From NCBI GenBank assembly GCA_045615885.1, contig JAZLFR010000057.1:62001-126000 (forward strand): a DNA stretch of 64,000 nucleotides, written 5' to 3'. Below, in pieces: positions 25,576-33,902 of the stretch. This DNA comes from UBA1765 sp045615885 (lineage in GTDB: Bacteria; Fibrobacterota; Fibrobacteria; Fibrobacterales; Fibrobacteraceae). The notes under the pieces are model-generated. The model was not told the origin of the DNA and searched no databases. It saw only the letters and a program-made list of their open reading frames with translations. Both the position numbers and the translations under genes were made by a program. The first letter of the stretch is position 1. Every line of letters starts with the position of its first letter.

Positions 25576-26856
25576 CTACTTGCGAAGCACTAAAAATGCG
25601 TACTTGAGGTCTTCTTCGCTCGGCAATTCGCCCTCTATGGCAACCTTGCCTTCGGTGCCTGGGTGCAAGCGGTCTGCGGCACCTCCACGGAAGTCGAGCA
25701 AGCTTTCGATTTTGAGCGTCTGCATGCCCTTCGGGGTGAGCAAATCCACCTTGTCGTCCGGCGAGAACGCATTCTTGACTTGTATAGAAAGCAAGCCGTT
25801 TTCGGAACCGTGCACAAGGCCGGCAACGCAGCCTGCCTCAGATTTTTCCTGAGTAGTTTCGTAGTTTTGCGGCAGGTAGTTACCCTTGCCAAAGCCTGGC
25901 ATTCGGCCACGGCTATCGGTCAACGAAATTGCATCACGGGCAGAATCCGGAACACCGTTACCGGCCATGATGGAATCGATTGCCAAGCGGTAAGCGTGAA
26001 CGACCTGGCTCAAATAGTAAACGGAGCGGGTGCGACCTTCCACCTTGAACGAGGCAATTTCTGCCTGCAAAAGTTCCGGCATAAGTTCAAGAGCGCACAA
26101 ATCGCGGCTGCTCATGAAGTATGTACCCCAACGGTCTTCGTCAAGGTCAATCGGCGGAAGTTCCGGCTTGTCGGCACGCATAAGGGAGAAGCGACCTTCA
26201 TGTTCCCTGTAGTCGTCGGCCTGCACTTCAGGATTTGCAAAAAGCTTGTACGGCATGCGGCATGAATTGTTGCAGGCGCCCTGGTTAGCATCACGATGAG
26301 CCACCCAGTTGCTGAGCATGCAGCGACCAGACATGGCCATGCAAATGTTACCATGCACAAAAACTTCAAGTTCCGTATCCGGCAAATGTTCCTTGATTTC
26401 AAGAACTTCCTTCATGGAAAGTTCACGGGAAAGAATCAATCGCTTTACACCAAGATCTGTCCAAAATTTGCCCGTAAGCCAGTTTGTGCAATTTGCCTGC
26501 ACACTCAAATGAACATCAAGTTCCGGCACATTCTTGAGCAAAAAGCCGACAACGCCGGGGTCAGCAACAATGGCAGCATCCGGGCCTAGCTTAGCCGCTT
26601 CGACAAGTGTTTCGCAGAACTTATCGACCTTGCCATTGCGAGAAATCACATTACTCGTGAGGTAGAACTTTCTGCCCATCTTGTGGCAGATTTCAATGCC
26701 CTTTGCAATGTCGTCGAGGTTCTTGAAACCGTTTTCACGGGCACGCAAAGAAAACGCAGGCTGACCGGCATACACTGCATCAGCACCATACGCAAGGGCA
26801 TACTGCATTCTAACAAGGTCCCCTGCCGGGGCAAGCAATTCTGGTTTATATGTCAT
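25576..26856 (-). CDS. trhP: U32 family peptidase-like protein, TrhP/YegQ-like
   Basis: 426 aa. Begins PELLAPAGD as U32 proteins do, with GADAVYAGQPAFSLRA. The U32 signature ELEVFVHGNICMAMSGRCML and the cysteine cluster QGACNNSCRMPY match the TrhP (YegQ) branch, which is needed for prephenate-dependent 5-hydroxyuridine formation at tRNA position 34 rather than proteolysis. A C-terminal beta-barrel-like domain (GLVHGSENGLLSIQVKNAF) completes the family layout. The substrate assignment is by subfamily motifs and is inference. Confidence 0.85.
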   Translation of the reverse strand: MTYKPELLAPAGDLVRMQYALAYGADAVYAGQPAFSLRARENGFKNLDDIAKGIEICHKMGRKFYLTSNVISRNGKVDKFCETLVEAAKLGPDAAIVADPGVVGFLLKNVPELDVHLSVQANCTNWLTGKFWTDLGVKRLILSRELSMKEVLEIKEHLPDTELEVFVHGNICMAMSGRCMLSNWVAHRDANQGACNNSCRMPYKLFANPEVQADDYREHEGRFSLMRADKPELPPIDLDEDRWGTYFMSSRDLCALELMPELLQAEIASFKVEGRTRSVYYLSQVVHAYRLAIDSIMAGNGVPDSARDAISLTDSRGRMPGFGKGNYLPQNYETTQEKSEAGCVAGLVHGSENGLLSIQVKNAFSPDDKVDLLTPKGMQTLKIESLLDFRGGAADRLHPGTEGKVAIEGELPSEEDLKYAFLVLRK

Positions 26857-26885
26857 AAGAATCCTATTTTTTCAAATGACAATAT

Positions 26886-26932
26886 AAAAAAAATGCTCGG
26901 GGCCCAAGGCTCCAAGCATTTTGCAAAAGCTT
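26886..26932 (-). terminator. Intrinsic terminator of dapL
   Basis: AAATGCTCGGGGCC pairs with GGCTCCAAGCATTT (two mismatched positions), with a T-tract on the minus-strand 3' side. It lies 14 nt beyond the dapL stop. Confidence 0.8.
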
Positions 26933-26946
26933 TCCTTCGAAGTCTA

Positions 26947-28185
26947 TTACCAAATAAACTTCACATCGCTCAGGCGGCGCTTGATTTCTGCCATGAGCTT
27001 GATTTCTTCGTCTTCGCCGTCAGCAGCAAACGTCACGCTAAAGCGAACGAAATGACCTACATCGTCCCAAGGCACTGCAGAAATCTGCTTTTCCTTGATG
27101 AGCCACTGCGTAAAGTCTTCTGCATTTGCAAATGTAGCTCCACCTTCTACGCCACTTGGAACCTGCGTGTAAAGGTAGAAGCTTGCGCGCGGCTTTTTAA
27201 CCTTGAAGCCAACTGCGGCAAGGGCATCGACGAGCAAGTTATGGCGGCGGGAATACTTTTCTGCCGTAGCAAGCGTAATCTGCGGATTGTCGAGGGCAGC
27301 GGCACCGGCAAGCTGGATAGCCTTGAACTGGCCGGAGTCATTGTTATCCTTGACGCAAGCGAAGGCCTTCACGACCTTGGTGTTGCCCACAACAAAACCA
27401 AGACGCCAGCCAGTCATGTTGAATGCCTTGGAAAGCGACTGGATTTCAACACCAACATCCTTTGCACCCGGCATACTGAGGAAGCTAAACGGCTTGTAGC
27501 CATCAAACGTAAGGGCCGCATAGGCAGCGTCGTGCACGATAATCAGCTGGTTCTTGCGGGCAAATGCGATTGCCTTTTCGTAGAATTCCGGCGGGGCAAC
27601 GGCACCTGTCGGGTTATTCGGGTAGCAAAGGTAAAGGAGCTTAGCGCGCTTTGCTACATCTTCCGGGATAGCGTCGAGATCCGGCAAAAAGTTGTTTTCT
27701 GCAGTGAGCGGGAGCGTATGCACTTCACCGCCGAGCCACTTTGTCATGGTGGCCATCACTGGGTAGCCAGGGGCTGTCATCAGGCAAACGTCACCCGGGT
27801 TAATGAAGGCCTGGGCCATCATGGCGAGCGCCGGCTTGGAACCGATCGCATGGCAAACTTCGCTCTCGGCATCAATGCCGTCAACTCCGTAAACATTCTT
27901 CATGTAGCGGGCTGCAGCCTGCTGAAATTCCAAGATACCGTTATCGGCGTAGCCACGGTTTTCTGGCTTCTTGGCTTCTTCGTAAAGCTTTTCTACAACG
28001 AGCTTGTCGGCCATCCAGTCCGGTTCACCAACGCCAAGATCGATGATTGGAGTTTCAGGGTGCGTCTTTTCAGCTTCGCGGCGGGCGCGCTTGATCTTTT
28101 CAAACTTGTAAAGAACGGTCCCCTTGCCAAATGTATTGCCACCAATGCGTTCGGCAAACAATTCCTGGATATAATCTTCGGCCAT
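26947..28185 (-). CDS. dapL: LL-diaminopimelate aminotransferase
   Basis: 412 aa from ATG 28185, with GAGGA 5 nt upstream. PLP-dependent class I/II aminotransferase that makes LL-diaminopimelate from tetrahydrodipicolinate in one step, feeding lysine and peptidoglycan. N-terminal ERIGGNTFGKGTVLYKFEKI and DLGVGEPDW are characteristic of DapL; the PLP-lysine region is SLSKAFNMTGWRLGF, with YPNNPTGA and HDAAYAAL earlier. Other aspartate-type aminotransferases are the alternative. The upstream spacer has a set of TTACAAAAA-type boxes. Confidence 0.88.
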   Translation of the reverse strand: MAEDYIQELFAERIGGNTFGKGTVLYKFEKIKRARREAEKTHPETPIIDLGVGEPDWMADKLVVEKLYEEAKKPENRGYADNGILEFQQAAARYMKNVYGVDGIDAESEVCHAIGSKPALAMMAQAFINPGDVCLMTAPGYPVMATMTKWLGGEVHTLPLTAENNFLPDLDAIPEDVAKRAKLLYLCYPNNPTGAVAPPEFYEKAIAFARKNQLIIVHDAAYAALTFDGYKPFSFLSMPGAKDVGVEIQSLSKAFNMTGWRLGFVVGNTKVVKAFACVKDNNDSGQFKAIQLAGAAALDNPQITLATAEKYSRRHNLLVDALAAVGFKVKKPRASFYLYTQVPSGVEGGATFANAEDFTQWLIKEKQISAVPWDDVGHFVRFSVTFAADGEDEEIKLMAEIKRRLSDVKFIW

Positions 28186-28274
28186 AAAATCCTCATGTAT
28201 ATTTCTATTGCCTGAATTTAGCAAAGGAGTTGTTTCTAGCTAACAAAAATGATGCTTTCACAAAAAAATTGTAC

Positions 28275-28347
28275 TTACAAAAACATTCCTTGACTACAAA
28301 AATGTTCATTTTTGTAAAACACGCTCAATTCATTTACATTTTTGTAA
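28275..28347. promoter_or_regulatory. Palindromic box cluster upstream of dapL
   Basis: A perfect palindrome TACAAAAATG-TT-CATTTTTGTA (28295-28316) is flanked by TTACAAAAACAT (28275-28286) and ACATTTTTGTAA (28336-28347). It lies 90-160 nt upstream of the dapL start on the minus strand, where an operator would be expected. No regulator gene is adjacent. Binding partner unknown. Confidence 0.5.
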
Positions 28348-28391
28348 CGCATTAACAAAAAGCCAAAGCACACGCAAACCCTCCAGACAAC

Positions 28392-28416
28392 AAAAAAACT
28401 CCCCTGTCCGGGGAGT
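28392..28416 (-). terminator. Intrinsic terminator of the TPR gene
   Basis: ACTCCCC and GGGGAGT pair around a 5-nt loop; on the minus strand a TTTTTTG tract follows. 24 nt beyond the TPR gene stop. Confidence 0.85.
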
Positions 28417-28439
28417 CTTCATTTGCTCAAATCCAACGA

Positions 28440-29114
28440 TTAGATGGAAGCGAGGAACTTGTTAGCCTTGGAAACGACTTCCGGCTTGTCACCGTAGATC
28501 TTCAAGAGCTTTTCTGCAGTTGCCTTGGCCTTGTCGTTCTGGTTCAAAGCATTGTAAACCAAAGCGAGCTTCCAGTAAGCGTCTGCCACTGTCGGAGCGA
28601 GGTCTGCGCCTTCGTCCTTCTGGTAGCGGGCTTCGAGGTCGCCAGTGCGCTTACCGAACTTGCCAATGAAGGATTCAAGCTGGCCGGCAGCCTTTGCGTA
28701 ATCCTTCTTTTCGATGGAAACAGCGGCAGAGCCATGGAGAGCTGCAGAAAGAATCAAATCTGCAGAACCGGCATTGCTAGCAGCAACCTGGAAAAGCTTT
28801 TCTGCGCCTTCGTAGTCCTTTGCACGGAACTTGATGTTGCCAGCAAGGAGGGAGGCCTTTGCCAAGGAAAGGCCCTTCAAGGCATTGGAGTTGATCTTTG
28901 CTTCAAGTTCCTGGAGAGCGGCAGCTTCTTCACCAGCGTATGTAAGAGCCATGCCAGTGCCGAGCATTTCAGCTTCTGCCTGGGCGGTAGCCTTTGCATG
29001 TTCCTTATACTGAGTGATACCAGTAACAACAGCCACGATGAGAACGAGCGCACCGAGGATCTTTGTACCGTTTTCCTTGAAGAAAACCTTCAATTCACTT
29101 TGTTGTTCAGCCAT
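28440..29114 (-). CDS. Membrane-anchored TPR protein, YfgM-like
   Basis: 224 aa. A short cytosolic N-terminus (MAEQQSELKVFFKENGTK) precedes one transmembrane helix (about 19-36) and an all-helical remainder with TPR-like pairs: AKASLLAGNIKFRAKDYEGAEKLF region, AAVSIEKKDYAKAAGQLESF, and TVADAYWKLALVYNALNQND. This layout resembles YfgM-type ancillary proteins of the Sec translocon, which act in the periplasm with chaperones; the identity is inferred from layout only. Single gene with its own terminator; a heptamer tract separates it from tex. Confidence 0.75.
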   Translation of the reverse strand: MAEQQSELKVFFKENGTKILGALVLIVAVVTGITQYKEHAKATAQAEAEMLGTGMALTYAGEEAAALQELEAKINSNALKGLSLAKASLLAGNIKFRAKDYEGAEKLFQVAASNAGSADLILSAALHGSAAVSIEKKDYAKAAGQLESFIGKFGKRTGDLEARYQKDEGADLAPTVADAYWKLALVYNALNQNDKAKATAEKLLKIYGDKPEVVSKANKFLASI

Positions 29115-29157
29115 AAATCATCCTTGATTATGAAATTTTACGGGGGCAAAGATAGTA

Positions 29158-29192
29158 AAACAGAAAACAGAGAACAGAAAACAGAGAACAGA
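29158..29192. repeat. Heptamer-period tract, 5 units
   Basis: AAACAGA, AAACAGA, GAACAGA, AAACAGA, GAACAGA in perfect register between tex and the TPR gene. One of the most regular tracts in the window. Confidence 0.9.
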
Positions 29193-29264
29193 GAAAGGCC
29201 TATTTCAGAGTTTCCTGTGCCATTTTTTGCATCTATTGCCCCCAGATTGGGCAGGCAAAGCGCC

Positions 29265-31658
29265 TTACTTTGCCTTCTTCATGATCTGCTTGAGCATGGA
29301 ATTCATCTTGCCGATCTGAACCTGCGGAGCCGGGCGCTTTTGAGCCTGCTGATTGCCATTGCCAGCAATCTTCGCCTTGAGGTCAGCGATGGTTGCATGG
29401 CCCTGGAGGCCGCGGTTGCCGTCACGGCGGTTGTCGAACTTGCCTCCACGAGGAGCATTGCCACGGGCGCTGCGCGGAGCATTGTCACCCGCACCGGCCA
29501 CGCCGTTTTCAACGGATTCGCGCTTCATGGAAAGGCTGATGCGCTTGAGGGCTGCATCCACGGCAAGAACGCGCACGCGAACAACGTCACCCACGGTAAG
29601 TTCAGTCTTGGCATCTTGCACGAACTTGGTATCGCTGATTTCAGAAACATGCACGAGGCCGTCCTGGTGAACGCCAATATCGACAAACGCACCGAAGTTT
29701 GCAACGTTAGTCACGACGCCTTCCATCCAGCTACCGGTAATCAAGTCGTTGATGGTCTGGATCTTGTCGTCAAACTTTGCATAGCGGAATTCCTTACGCG
29801 GGTCGCGGCTCGGCTTTGCAAGTTCGCTCATGATATCGTCGAGTGTGTTCTTACCGACTTCGTCAGAAAGGAACTCAGAAACATCGATGCCCTTAACGAC
29901 AGTCGCATTGCCAACAAGTTCAGCAACCGGGAGGCCAGCCTTTGCGGCTATCTTCTCTACGAGGGCGTAGTTTTCCGGGTGGACAGCGCTATCGTCGAGC
30001 GGGTTTTCGGCACCGGAAATGCGCATAAAGCCTGCAGCCTGCTCAAATGCCTTCGGACCAAGGCCCTTGACATTCAGCAAATCCTGGCGGGTCTTGAATG
30101 CGCCGTTTTCGTCGCGGTGCTTGACGATGTTTTCGGAAATGGTCTTGGAAAGGCCAGCAACGTAACCGAGCAAGGAAGCGCTAGCGCTATTGACATCGAC
30201 GCCGACCATGTTCACGCAGCTTTCCACGACTTCGTCCAGGCGCTTCTGGAGTTCGCGCTGGTTCACATCGTGCTGGTACTGGCCAACGCCAATGGACTTC
30301 GGATCAACCTTCACGAGTTCAGCAAGCGGGTCCTGCAAACGGCGGCCAATGGAGATTGCGCCACGGGTCGTAACATCTTCGTTCGGGAATTCCTCGATTG
30401 CAGCCATGCTGGCAGAGTAAACGGAAGCGCCGGCTTCGCTCACGATAACGCGAGCAGGCACCTTGCTACCGAACTTAATAGCCATGTCAGCGCAGAATGC
30501 GTCGGTTTCGCGGCTAGCAGTACCATTACCGATAGCAATCAAATCAATGTTGTACTTTTCGATAAGCTCCATCAGGTACTTCATGGAACCGGCCTTGTCG
30601 TTCCAAGGTTCATGCGGCTTGATGATGCCGTGGTCCATGAACTTGCCGTTCACATCGAGAACGGCAACCTTGCAACCGGTACGGAAGCCCGGGTCGAGGG
30701 CGAGCACAGACTTGTGGCCAGCCGGCGGAGCAAGCAAAACGTCCTGCAAGTTCTTGGAGAACACCTTGAAAGCTTCTTCTTCGGCAGCATCCTTCAAAAT
30801 GAGGCGCACTTCGCTTTCCATGCTCGGCTTGAGCAAGCGTTCCCAGGCGTCCTTGCACATATTTTCAAGATACGGAGTAAACACGGAAGAAGCGGTAATG
30901 ACCTTGCCCTTGAGGTAAGAAACCATTTCGTCGTCGTTCACTTCCAAAGAAAGGCGGAGCACCTTTTCCTTTTCGCCGCGGCGGAGCGCAAGCATGCGGT
31001 GGCTCGGGATCTTGGAAACCGGTTCAGAGAAGTCGTAGTAGTTCTTGAACTTTGTTTCCTGGTTTTCAAAGTCCTTCTTGACCTTGGAAACCATGACGCC
31101 GGTGCGTTCCACTGCAGCGCGCAAATACTGGCGGTATTCGGCGTTGTCGGCAACGATTTCGGCAAGAATGTCGCAAGCACCGGCAAGGGCTGCCTTCGGG
31201 TCCATGAGGCCATTTTCCGGAGAAAGGAAAGCCATGGCGAGAACTTCCGGGGCGTTGTCCTGTTCTTCCTGCTTTGCCATCAAGGCTGCGAGCGGTTCCA
31301 GGCCAAGTTCCTTTGCAATCGTTGCGCGGGTGCGCTTCTTCGGCTTATACGGGGCATAAATATCTTCGAGCTTGGTCTTGTCCATGCAGGTTTCAATCTG
31401 GACCTTGAGTTCCGGGGTAAGCTTGCCCTGCTCTTCAATGCTCTTGAGAATAGTTTCTTTGCGGTCAACAAGTTCCTGCAAATATTCGCGGCGGTGCTGA
31501 ATATCGCGGAGTTCAATTTCATTAAGGGTGCCAGTCTGGTCCTTGCGGTAACGGGCGATGAACGGCACGGTACCGCCCTGGTCCATAAGTTCGAGCGCCT
31601 TGGTAACGCGCCATACTTCCAAACTGAGATCTGCAGCAATCGCAGCAGCAAAATCCAT
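29265..31658 (-). CDS. tex: RNA-binding transcriptional accessory protein Tex
   Basis: 797 aa. Domains in order: Tex N-terminal helical region (PFIARYRKDQTGTLNEIELRD here in two parts), YqgF/RNase H-like domain with SVLALDPGFRTGCKVAVLD (around 325), helix-hairpin-helix region (LLNVKGLGPKAFEQAAGF), and an S1 RNA-binding domain (GVVTNVANFGAFVDIGVHQD). After S1 comes a Gly/Arg/Asn-rich low-complexity stretch and a basic end (KQIMKKAK), longer than in E. coli YhgF. Tex acts on transcription and RNA turnover. A good minus-strand promoter lies about 150 nt upstream. Confidence 0.95.
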   Translation of the reverse strand: MDFAAAIAADLSLEVWRVTKALELMDQGGTVPFIARYRKDQTGTLNEIELRDIQHRREYLQELVDRKETILKSIEEQGKLTPELKVQIETCMDKTKLEDIYAPYKPKKRTRATIAKELGLEPLAALMAKQEEQDNAPEVLAMAFLSPENGLMDPKAALAGACDILAEIVADNAEYRQYLRAAVERTGVMVSKVKKDFENQETKFKNYYDFSEPVSKIPSHRMLALRRGEKEKVLRLSLEVNDDEMVSYLKGKVITASSVFTPYLENMCKDAWERLLKPSMESEVRLILKDAAEEEAFKVFSKNLQDVLLAPPAGHKSVLALDPGFRTGCKVAVLDVNGKFMDHGIIKPHEPWNDKAGSMKYLMELIEKYNIDLIAIGNGTASRETDAFCADMAIKFGSKVPARVIVSEAGASVYSASMAAIEEFPNEDVTTRGAISIGRRLQDPLAELVKVDPKSIGVGQYQHDVNQRELQKRLDEVVESCVNMVGVDVNSASASLLGYVAGLSKTISENIVKHRDENGAFKTRQDLLNVKGLGPKAFEQAAGFMRISGAENPLDDSAVHPENYALVEKIAAKAGLPVAELVGNATVVKGIDVSEFLSDEVGKNTLDDIMSELAKPSRDPRKEFRYAKFDDKIQTINDLITGSWMEGVVTNVANFGAFVDIGVHQDGLVHVSEISDTKFVQDAKTELTVGDVVRVRVLAVDAALKRISLSMKRESVENGVAGAGDNAPRSARGNAPRGGKFDNRRDGNRGLQGHATIADLKAKIAGNGNQQAQKRPAPQVQIGKMNSMLKQIMKKAK

Positions 31659-31816
31659 AATAGCCTCTTCCTAAATAGATAGGTTTCAATAATATTAAAA
31701 GCTGCCCGAACCACAAAGCCGAACTGGCAGGGTCGGAACGAGCGGCAAATGTAATAAAATTCACTGTACAAAAAATGTCACAGCAGGCATTCATGCCAAA
31801 GAATTTGCAGTGCTCA

Positions 31817-31845
31817 AATATACACTATTCATGTAATTTCGTCAA
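31817..31845 (-). promoter_or_regulatory. Sigma70-type promoter for tex
   Basis: On the minus strand TTGACG (31845-31840), 17-nt spacer, TATATT (31822-31817). The predicted start near 31810 leaves a leader of about 150 nt before tex, containing a GGCAT-TC-ATGCC hairpin. It shares the ACTTGAC and TTTG elements with the two promoters near 32.95 and 33.8 kb. Confidence 0.65.
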
Positions 31846-31918
31846 GTCAATCCATACTCGTCAGCCCATCAGGAACTACAAACACGCGGTCGGTATCAAA
31901 CCAACAAAAAGGAATCTC

Positions 31919-32926
31919 CTAAGCATTATATGAAGCAATCTTTTCGCGGAGTTCCAAAAAGTTGTCGAAGTCGCTTTTCAAATTCGCAAGTTCCTTCTGC
32001 TTGAAGAGCTTGTATTCGCGTTCCGCTTTTTCCATGGCGTCTTCGTGAGAAATTTTGCCATTGCCTTCGAGTAATTTTCTCTGGCTCATGACAATCTGGT
32101 TGTCCAGAGCGTCTATCCAGTCCTGCATGCGCATTGGCTTTTCGTCTAGGGCTTGCAATTCCGCAAAATCCAGGAACTGAGAAACCATCAGGTTCAAACG
32201 CTGCAATTCTTTTTCTGACAAATAATTCTTGGCAATTTTTACATCTTCTTCAGTAACGTAATTTCCCTTGAAGTTTGTCATGCCGACAAACGGTTTTTCG
32301 CTATCCACACGTTCGTAAATCAGCTCCGCTGCTGTATGCTCGTGAACAGCATAGTGCAATTTGTTCTGCACGGTTGCAAAAAAGTCCAGCGTTATCTTTT
32401 TACGGGGATCATAATCTACGGCAGTGGCGTAAATGTCAGTCACCTGCTGATAGAAATTTCGTTCGGAGGAACGGATGTCGCGAATGCGCTGGAGCAGTTC
32501 CTTGAAATAGCGGTTGCGGCCATTTTTCAATCGTTCGTCATCCAGCGCAAAACCCTTTTGAATAAATTCGTGCAGACGCGTTGTGGCCCATGTCCTAAAG
32601 CGAGTCGCCACAGGAGATTGCACGCGATAGCCGATGGCAATGATAATGTCGAGATTGTAATGTGCAATTTCGCGTTGAACATTCCGCTTGCCTTCTTGCC
32701 GAACTAACAAGAAATCCTTGTGAGTTGACTCGCGAGGCAATTCACCATCCTTATAAATATTGTCGATATGGAGACTAACGTTTTGTTGCGTCGTCTCGTA
32801 GAGTTCTGCAAGCTGGACCTGGGTCACCCAGACATCTTCATCGGCAAAACGGACTGATACATTTGTCTTGCCGTTTTCATCTTTATACAGCAAAATGGAA
32901 TTGTCTTCGGGACGAACTTCTTTCAT
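31919..32926 (-). CDS. RhuM-family protein
   Basis: 335 aa from the Met at 32926. The N-terminal RhuM domain (about 10-125) includes VWVTQVQLAELYETTQQNVSLHI, then LVRQEGKRNVQREIAHYNLDIIIAIGYRV and ATRFRTWAT, a winged-helix-like DNA-binding pattern. The C-terminal half (FYQQVTDIYATAVDYDP, HAAEL-like HTAAELIYERVD, then a coiled, charged tail) matches full-length RhuM-family proteins. The family was named from a Salmonella pathogenicity island; its role is unclear. The -10 box of its promoter ends 8 nt before this Met, so the mRNA may be leaderless. First gene of the accessory region. Confidence 0.88.
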   Translation of the reverse strand: MKEVRPEDNSILLYKDENGKTNVSVRFADEDVWVTQVQLAELYETTQQNVSLHIDNIYKDGELPRESTHKDFLLVRQEGKRNVQREIAHYNLDIIIAIGYRVQSPVATRFRTWATTRLHEFIQKGFALDDERLKNGRNRYFKELLQRIRDIRSSERNFYQQVTDIYATAVDYDPRKKITLDFFATVQNKLHYAVHEHTAAELIYERVDSEKPFVGMTNFKGNYVTEEDVKIAKNYLSEKELQRLNLMVSQFLDFAELQALDEKPMRMQDWIDALDNQIVMSQRKLLEGNGKISHEDAMEKAEREYKLFKQKELANLKSDFDNFLELREKIASYNA

Positions 32927-32933
32927 ATACACA

Positions 32934-32962
32934 AATGTACACTAAAATAAAAGCTGTGTCAA
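32934..32962 (-). promoter_or_regulatory. Sigma70-type promoter for the RhuM-family gene
   Basis: TTGACA (32962-32957), 17-nt spacer, TACATT (32939-32934) on the minus strand. Transcription should begin near 32927, at the first usable ATG. Confidence 0.7.
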
Positions 32963-33123
32963 GTCAATTCGTACACGGTGCCGTTGCTGCGAAGACGCAT
33001 TTAAAATCTGTTTTATGAATGCGGTTCCTGGCCAGGCTATGTCAAGCCAAGTTGTATTGCTGGGAAAAGATTGTTTAGTTGCTATTAGAAAGCTACGGCG
33101 CCAAAGCCTGTTTCAGCCAAAAA

Positions 33124-33633
33124 TCAGTAGTCGCTTGCTTCGCAATGTTCATAGCGAGGTTTTCTTGACCATCTTGAAAACATGAAATAACGCAATTCAG
33201 GGCAAGTTTCTATTGCAGTGCCGCTGAAGGCAACATTTTCTCTGGCGGGTAATTTCCCATTGTCTGGAGGAAAAACACCTATATCGTTGATGACATTAGC
33301 TTTTGTGCGGTACTTTAGACTATCGCTCCAAACCCATTTGTCGTTACAATAAACTCCGACTCTCAATAGGATTTCTTTGTTCAAGACAATCGTATCAAAA
33401 AAATCTTTGCTTATATAATGGTGGTCAGCATAAAATTCGGATGCATTTTCATCAAAAAATAAAGAATCTTCTACGTATAACATTACTCGTAGAGAATCGG
33501 CGGAGTCTGGTCTACGAACATATAGATCAATGGAATCCTGCCAACAGCCATAATCCATATCCATACAGTCTCCGCAGCAATCCATACCGCAGGTGATAAT
33601 CCATATAATCGCCAATAGGCAGATTGTTTTCAT
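33124..33633 (-). CDS. Putative lipoprotein, unknown function
   Basis: 169 aa from ATG 33633 (the open frame continues upstream with no good start). N-terminus MKTICLLAIIWIITCGMDCCGD gives a hydrophobic segment ending at cysteines, consistent with a lipoprotein signal although Thr precedes the first Cys. The rest is hydrophilic with no recognised domain; two strands (SLRVMLYVEDSLFF, EILLRVGVYC) suggest a beta fold. It lies between the RhuM gene and the secreted HEXXH protein, all on the minus strand. Confidence 0.6.
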   Translation of the reverse strand: MKTICLLAIIWIITCGMDCCGDCMDMDYGCWQDSIDLYVRRPDSADSLRVMLYVEDSLFFDENASEFYADHHYISKDFFDTIVLNKEILLRVGVYCNDKWVWSDSLKYRTKANVINDIGVFPPDNGKLPARENVAFSGTAIETCPELRYFMFSRWSRKPRYEHCEASDY

Positions 33634-33784
33634 GGGTGTGCTTCGACCTTCAATTTCGTTGAGATATTCTTGTTTTTTCCACAGAATATAACTCTTTGAA
33701 AAAAGCTCTGCTAGGCGTAAACGTGCGCTTAGCAAATAAGTTGTAATTTGTAAGCCCGTTGGCCTACTGTATTATTACTACACA

Positions 33785-33814
33785 AATGTAACTTATAACC
33801 TGTGGCTGCGTCAA
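33785..33814 (-). promoter_or_regulatory. Promoter candidate for the lipoprotein gene
   Basis: TTGACG (33814-33809) and TACATT (33790-33785) on the minus strand with an 18-nt spacer (or TTACAT at 17 nt). Shares the ACTTGAC and ACATTTGTG flanks with the RhuM promoter. It lies about 150 nt upstream of the lipoprotein start. Confidence 0.5.
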
Positions 33815-33902
33815 GTCATTAATAATTTCACTTCCGTGGCAAGAGCCTCTTGAGTCTGCCTAGAATTTGTGTTTGAATTAACCCAAGCAGACCGCTCAAA
33901 CA

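Noticed and set aside
28734..31682. 982-codon plus-strand open frame opposite tex
   Set aside because: Antisense shadow of tex and the TPR gene; no start region and no recognisable domain.
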